Made by a program: the position numbers and the translations under genes. From positions 186,001 to 250,000 of the forward strand of contig UGGN01000002.1 of assembly GCA_900450455.1 (NCBI GenBank): a stretch of 64,000 bases of DNA, written 5' to 3'. This stretch comes from [Eubacterium] infirmum (lineage in GTDB: Bacteria; Bacillota; Clostridia; Peptostreptococcales; Anaerovoracaceae). Shown one piece after another: positions 63,647 through 64,000 of the stretch; positions within the stretch are counted from its first letter, which is position 1; every line of letters starts with the position of its first letter. A model generated the notes under the pieces. That model made no database searches. It saw only the letters and a list, made by a program, of their open reading frames with translations, and was not told the DNA's origin.

Positions 63647-64000
63647 ATGAATAAATATCTTAGGAAAGCCATCCCGATAATCAAGGATCCCGGAAATTGT
63701 GAAAGGAAGGCATTTATCAATTCGCCACTGATCGATATTAAGCCAAACAATAAGCTTTTAATCGACATGCAATATCCGAACCTGGGTTTTAAAAATGCAG
63801 AAAAGCGTTGTATGGCAAGAAAGGAAGTTGTAGAAATGCTATATAGGGCTGCTGAACTTCTTCCTGAGGGATATAAATTTGTGATTTGGGATGCATGGAG
63901 ACCATTTGCTCTACAAAAGGAATTGTTTACTTCATATAGCAGCAAAATAATTAAGGAGTTCCATCTTGAAAATTTGACGGAGAAAGAACAGGAAAACGAG
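63647..64000 (+). CDS. D-alanyl-D-alanine dipeptidase-like protein, N-terminal part (VanX family)
   Basis: The ATG at 63647 (SD AAGGAGG) opens a frame still open at the window end after 118 codons. It begins MNKYLRKAIPIIKD and contains DMQYPNLGF and VIWDAWRPFALQKEL; the D-x-W-R-P segment is typical of M15D (VanX-type) zinc dipeptidases, which hydrolyse D-Ala-D-Ala. The zinc ligands expected further downstream are outside the window. VanX relatives serve vancomycin resistance or peptidoglycan recycling, and no van genes are seen here. Confidence 0.75.
   Translation, partial: MNKYLRKAIPIIKDPGNCERKAFINSPLIDIKPNNKLLIDMQYPNLGFKNAEKRCMARKEVVEMLYRAAELLPEGYKFVIWDAWRPFALQKELFTSYSSKIIKEFHLENLTEKEQENE

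Overview
The window is an AT-rich, gene-dense piece of a low-GC Gram-positive chromosome. A Clostridia-type anaerobe is suggested by an ileS T-box leader, an IspH-ribosomal protein S1 fusion, a Gram-positive Tad pilus locus with DUF5702- and DUF6382-type proteins, sortase-anchored surface proteins, a LexA gene with a CGAAC/GTTCG-like box and SD-led starts. The gene set looks like the Eubacterium/Mogibacterium-type (Anaerovoracaceae-like) group, but that placement is inference. No phage, CRISPR array, rRNA or replication origin is visible.

Layout. (1) 1-10.8 kb: the end of an AEC-type transporter, mprF (lysyl-phosphatidylglycerol synthase/flippase), a fused MacB-like ABC protein, a permease-ATPase-permease ABC set and an OmpR-type two-component system. 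Together these look like a module for sensing and resisting cationic peptides or envelope stress. (2) 11-26.7 kb: a surface and mobile-DNA region. It holds an adhesin with two near-identical isopeptide-type repeats, an intact IS1249-like element with 25-bp inverted repeats and an 8-bp target duplication, a transglutaminase-like protein, pyrR with an attenuator leader, an IS110-family element lying between pyrR and the uracil permease gene, a very large cysteine-rich wall-anchored protein behind a 26-bp palindrome, and a D,D-carboxypeptidase-like protein. (3) 26.8-36 kb: housekeeping genes lexA, rpsO, pnp, T-box-ileS and rlmN, plus two small genes of unknown role. (4) 36-43.2 kb: a serine hydrolase and a complete five-gene peptide/nickel-type ABC importer, with related 15-bp palindromes at its promoter and at that of the next gene. 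(5) 43.4-51.4 kb: a mosaic Nudix hydrolase, mnmA, an orphan DNA methyltransferase, tRNA-Arg(CCG), trpS, an acyl-CoA ligase, NfeD and an SPFH protein. (6) 51.6-58.6 kb: a nine-gene Tad/Flp pilus locus that includes a 44-residue Flp pilin and a TadE-like protein with a duplicated Cys/His tail. (7) 58.6-64 kb: rarA, ispH-rpsA, an MBL hydrolase, a HAD phosphatase and the start of a VanX-like dipeptidase.

How the parts work together. MprF and the ABC/TCS genes plausibly act jointly at the envelope. PyrR and UraA form a pyrimidine uptake unit that an insertion has split. The Tad genes make up one co-transcribed secretion/pilus operon without a visible prepilin peptidase. The most unusual items are the cysteine-rich surface protein with its palindromic promoter, the IS110 insertion with a possible bridge-RNA region, the three-copy end structure of the IS1249-like element, the GC-rich patch in the Nudix gene and the Cys/His-tailed pseudopilin.
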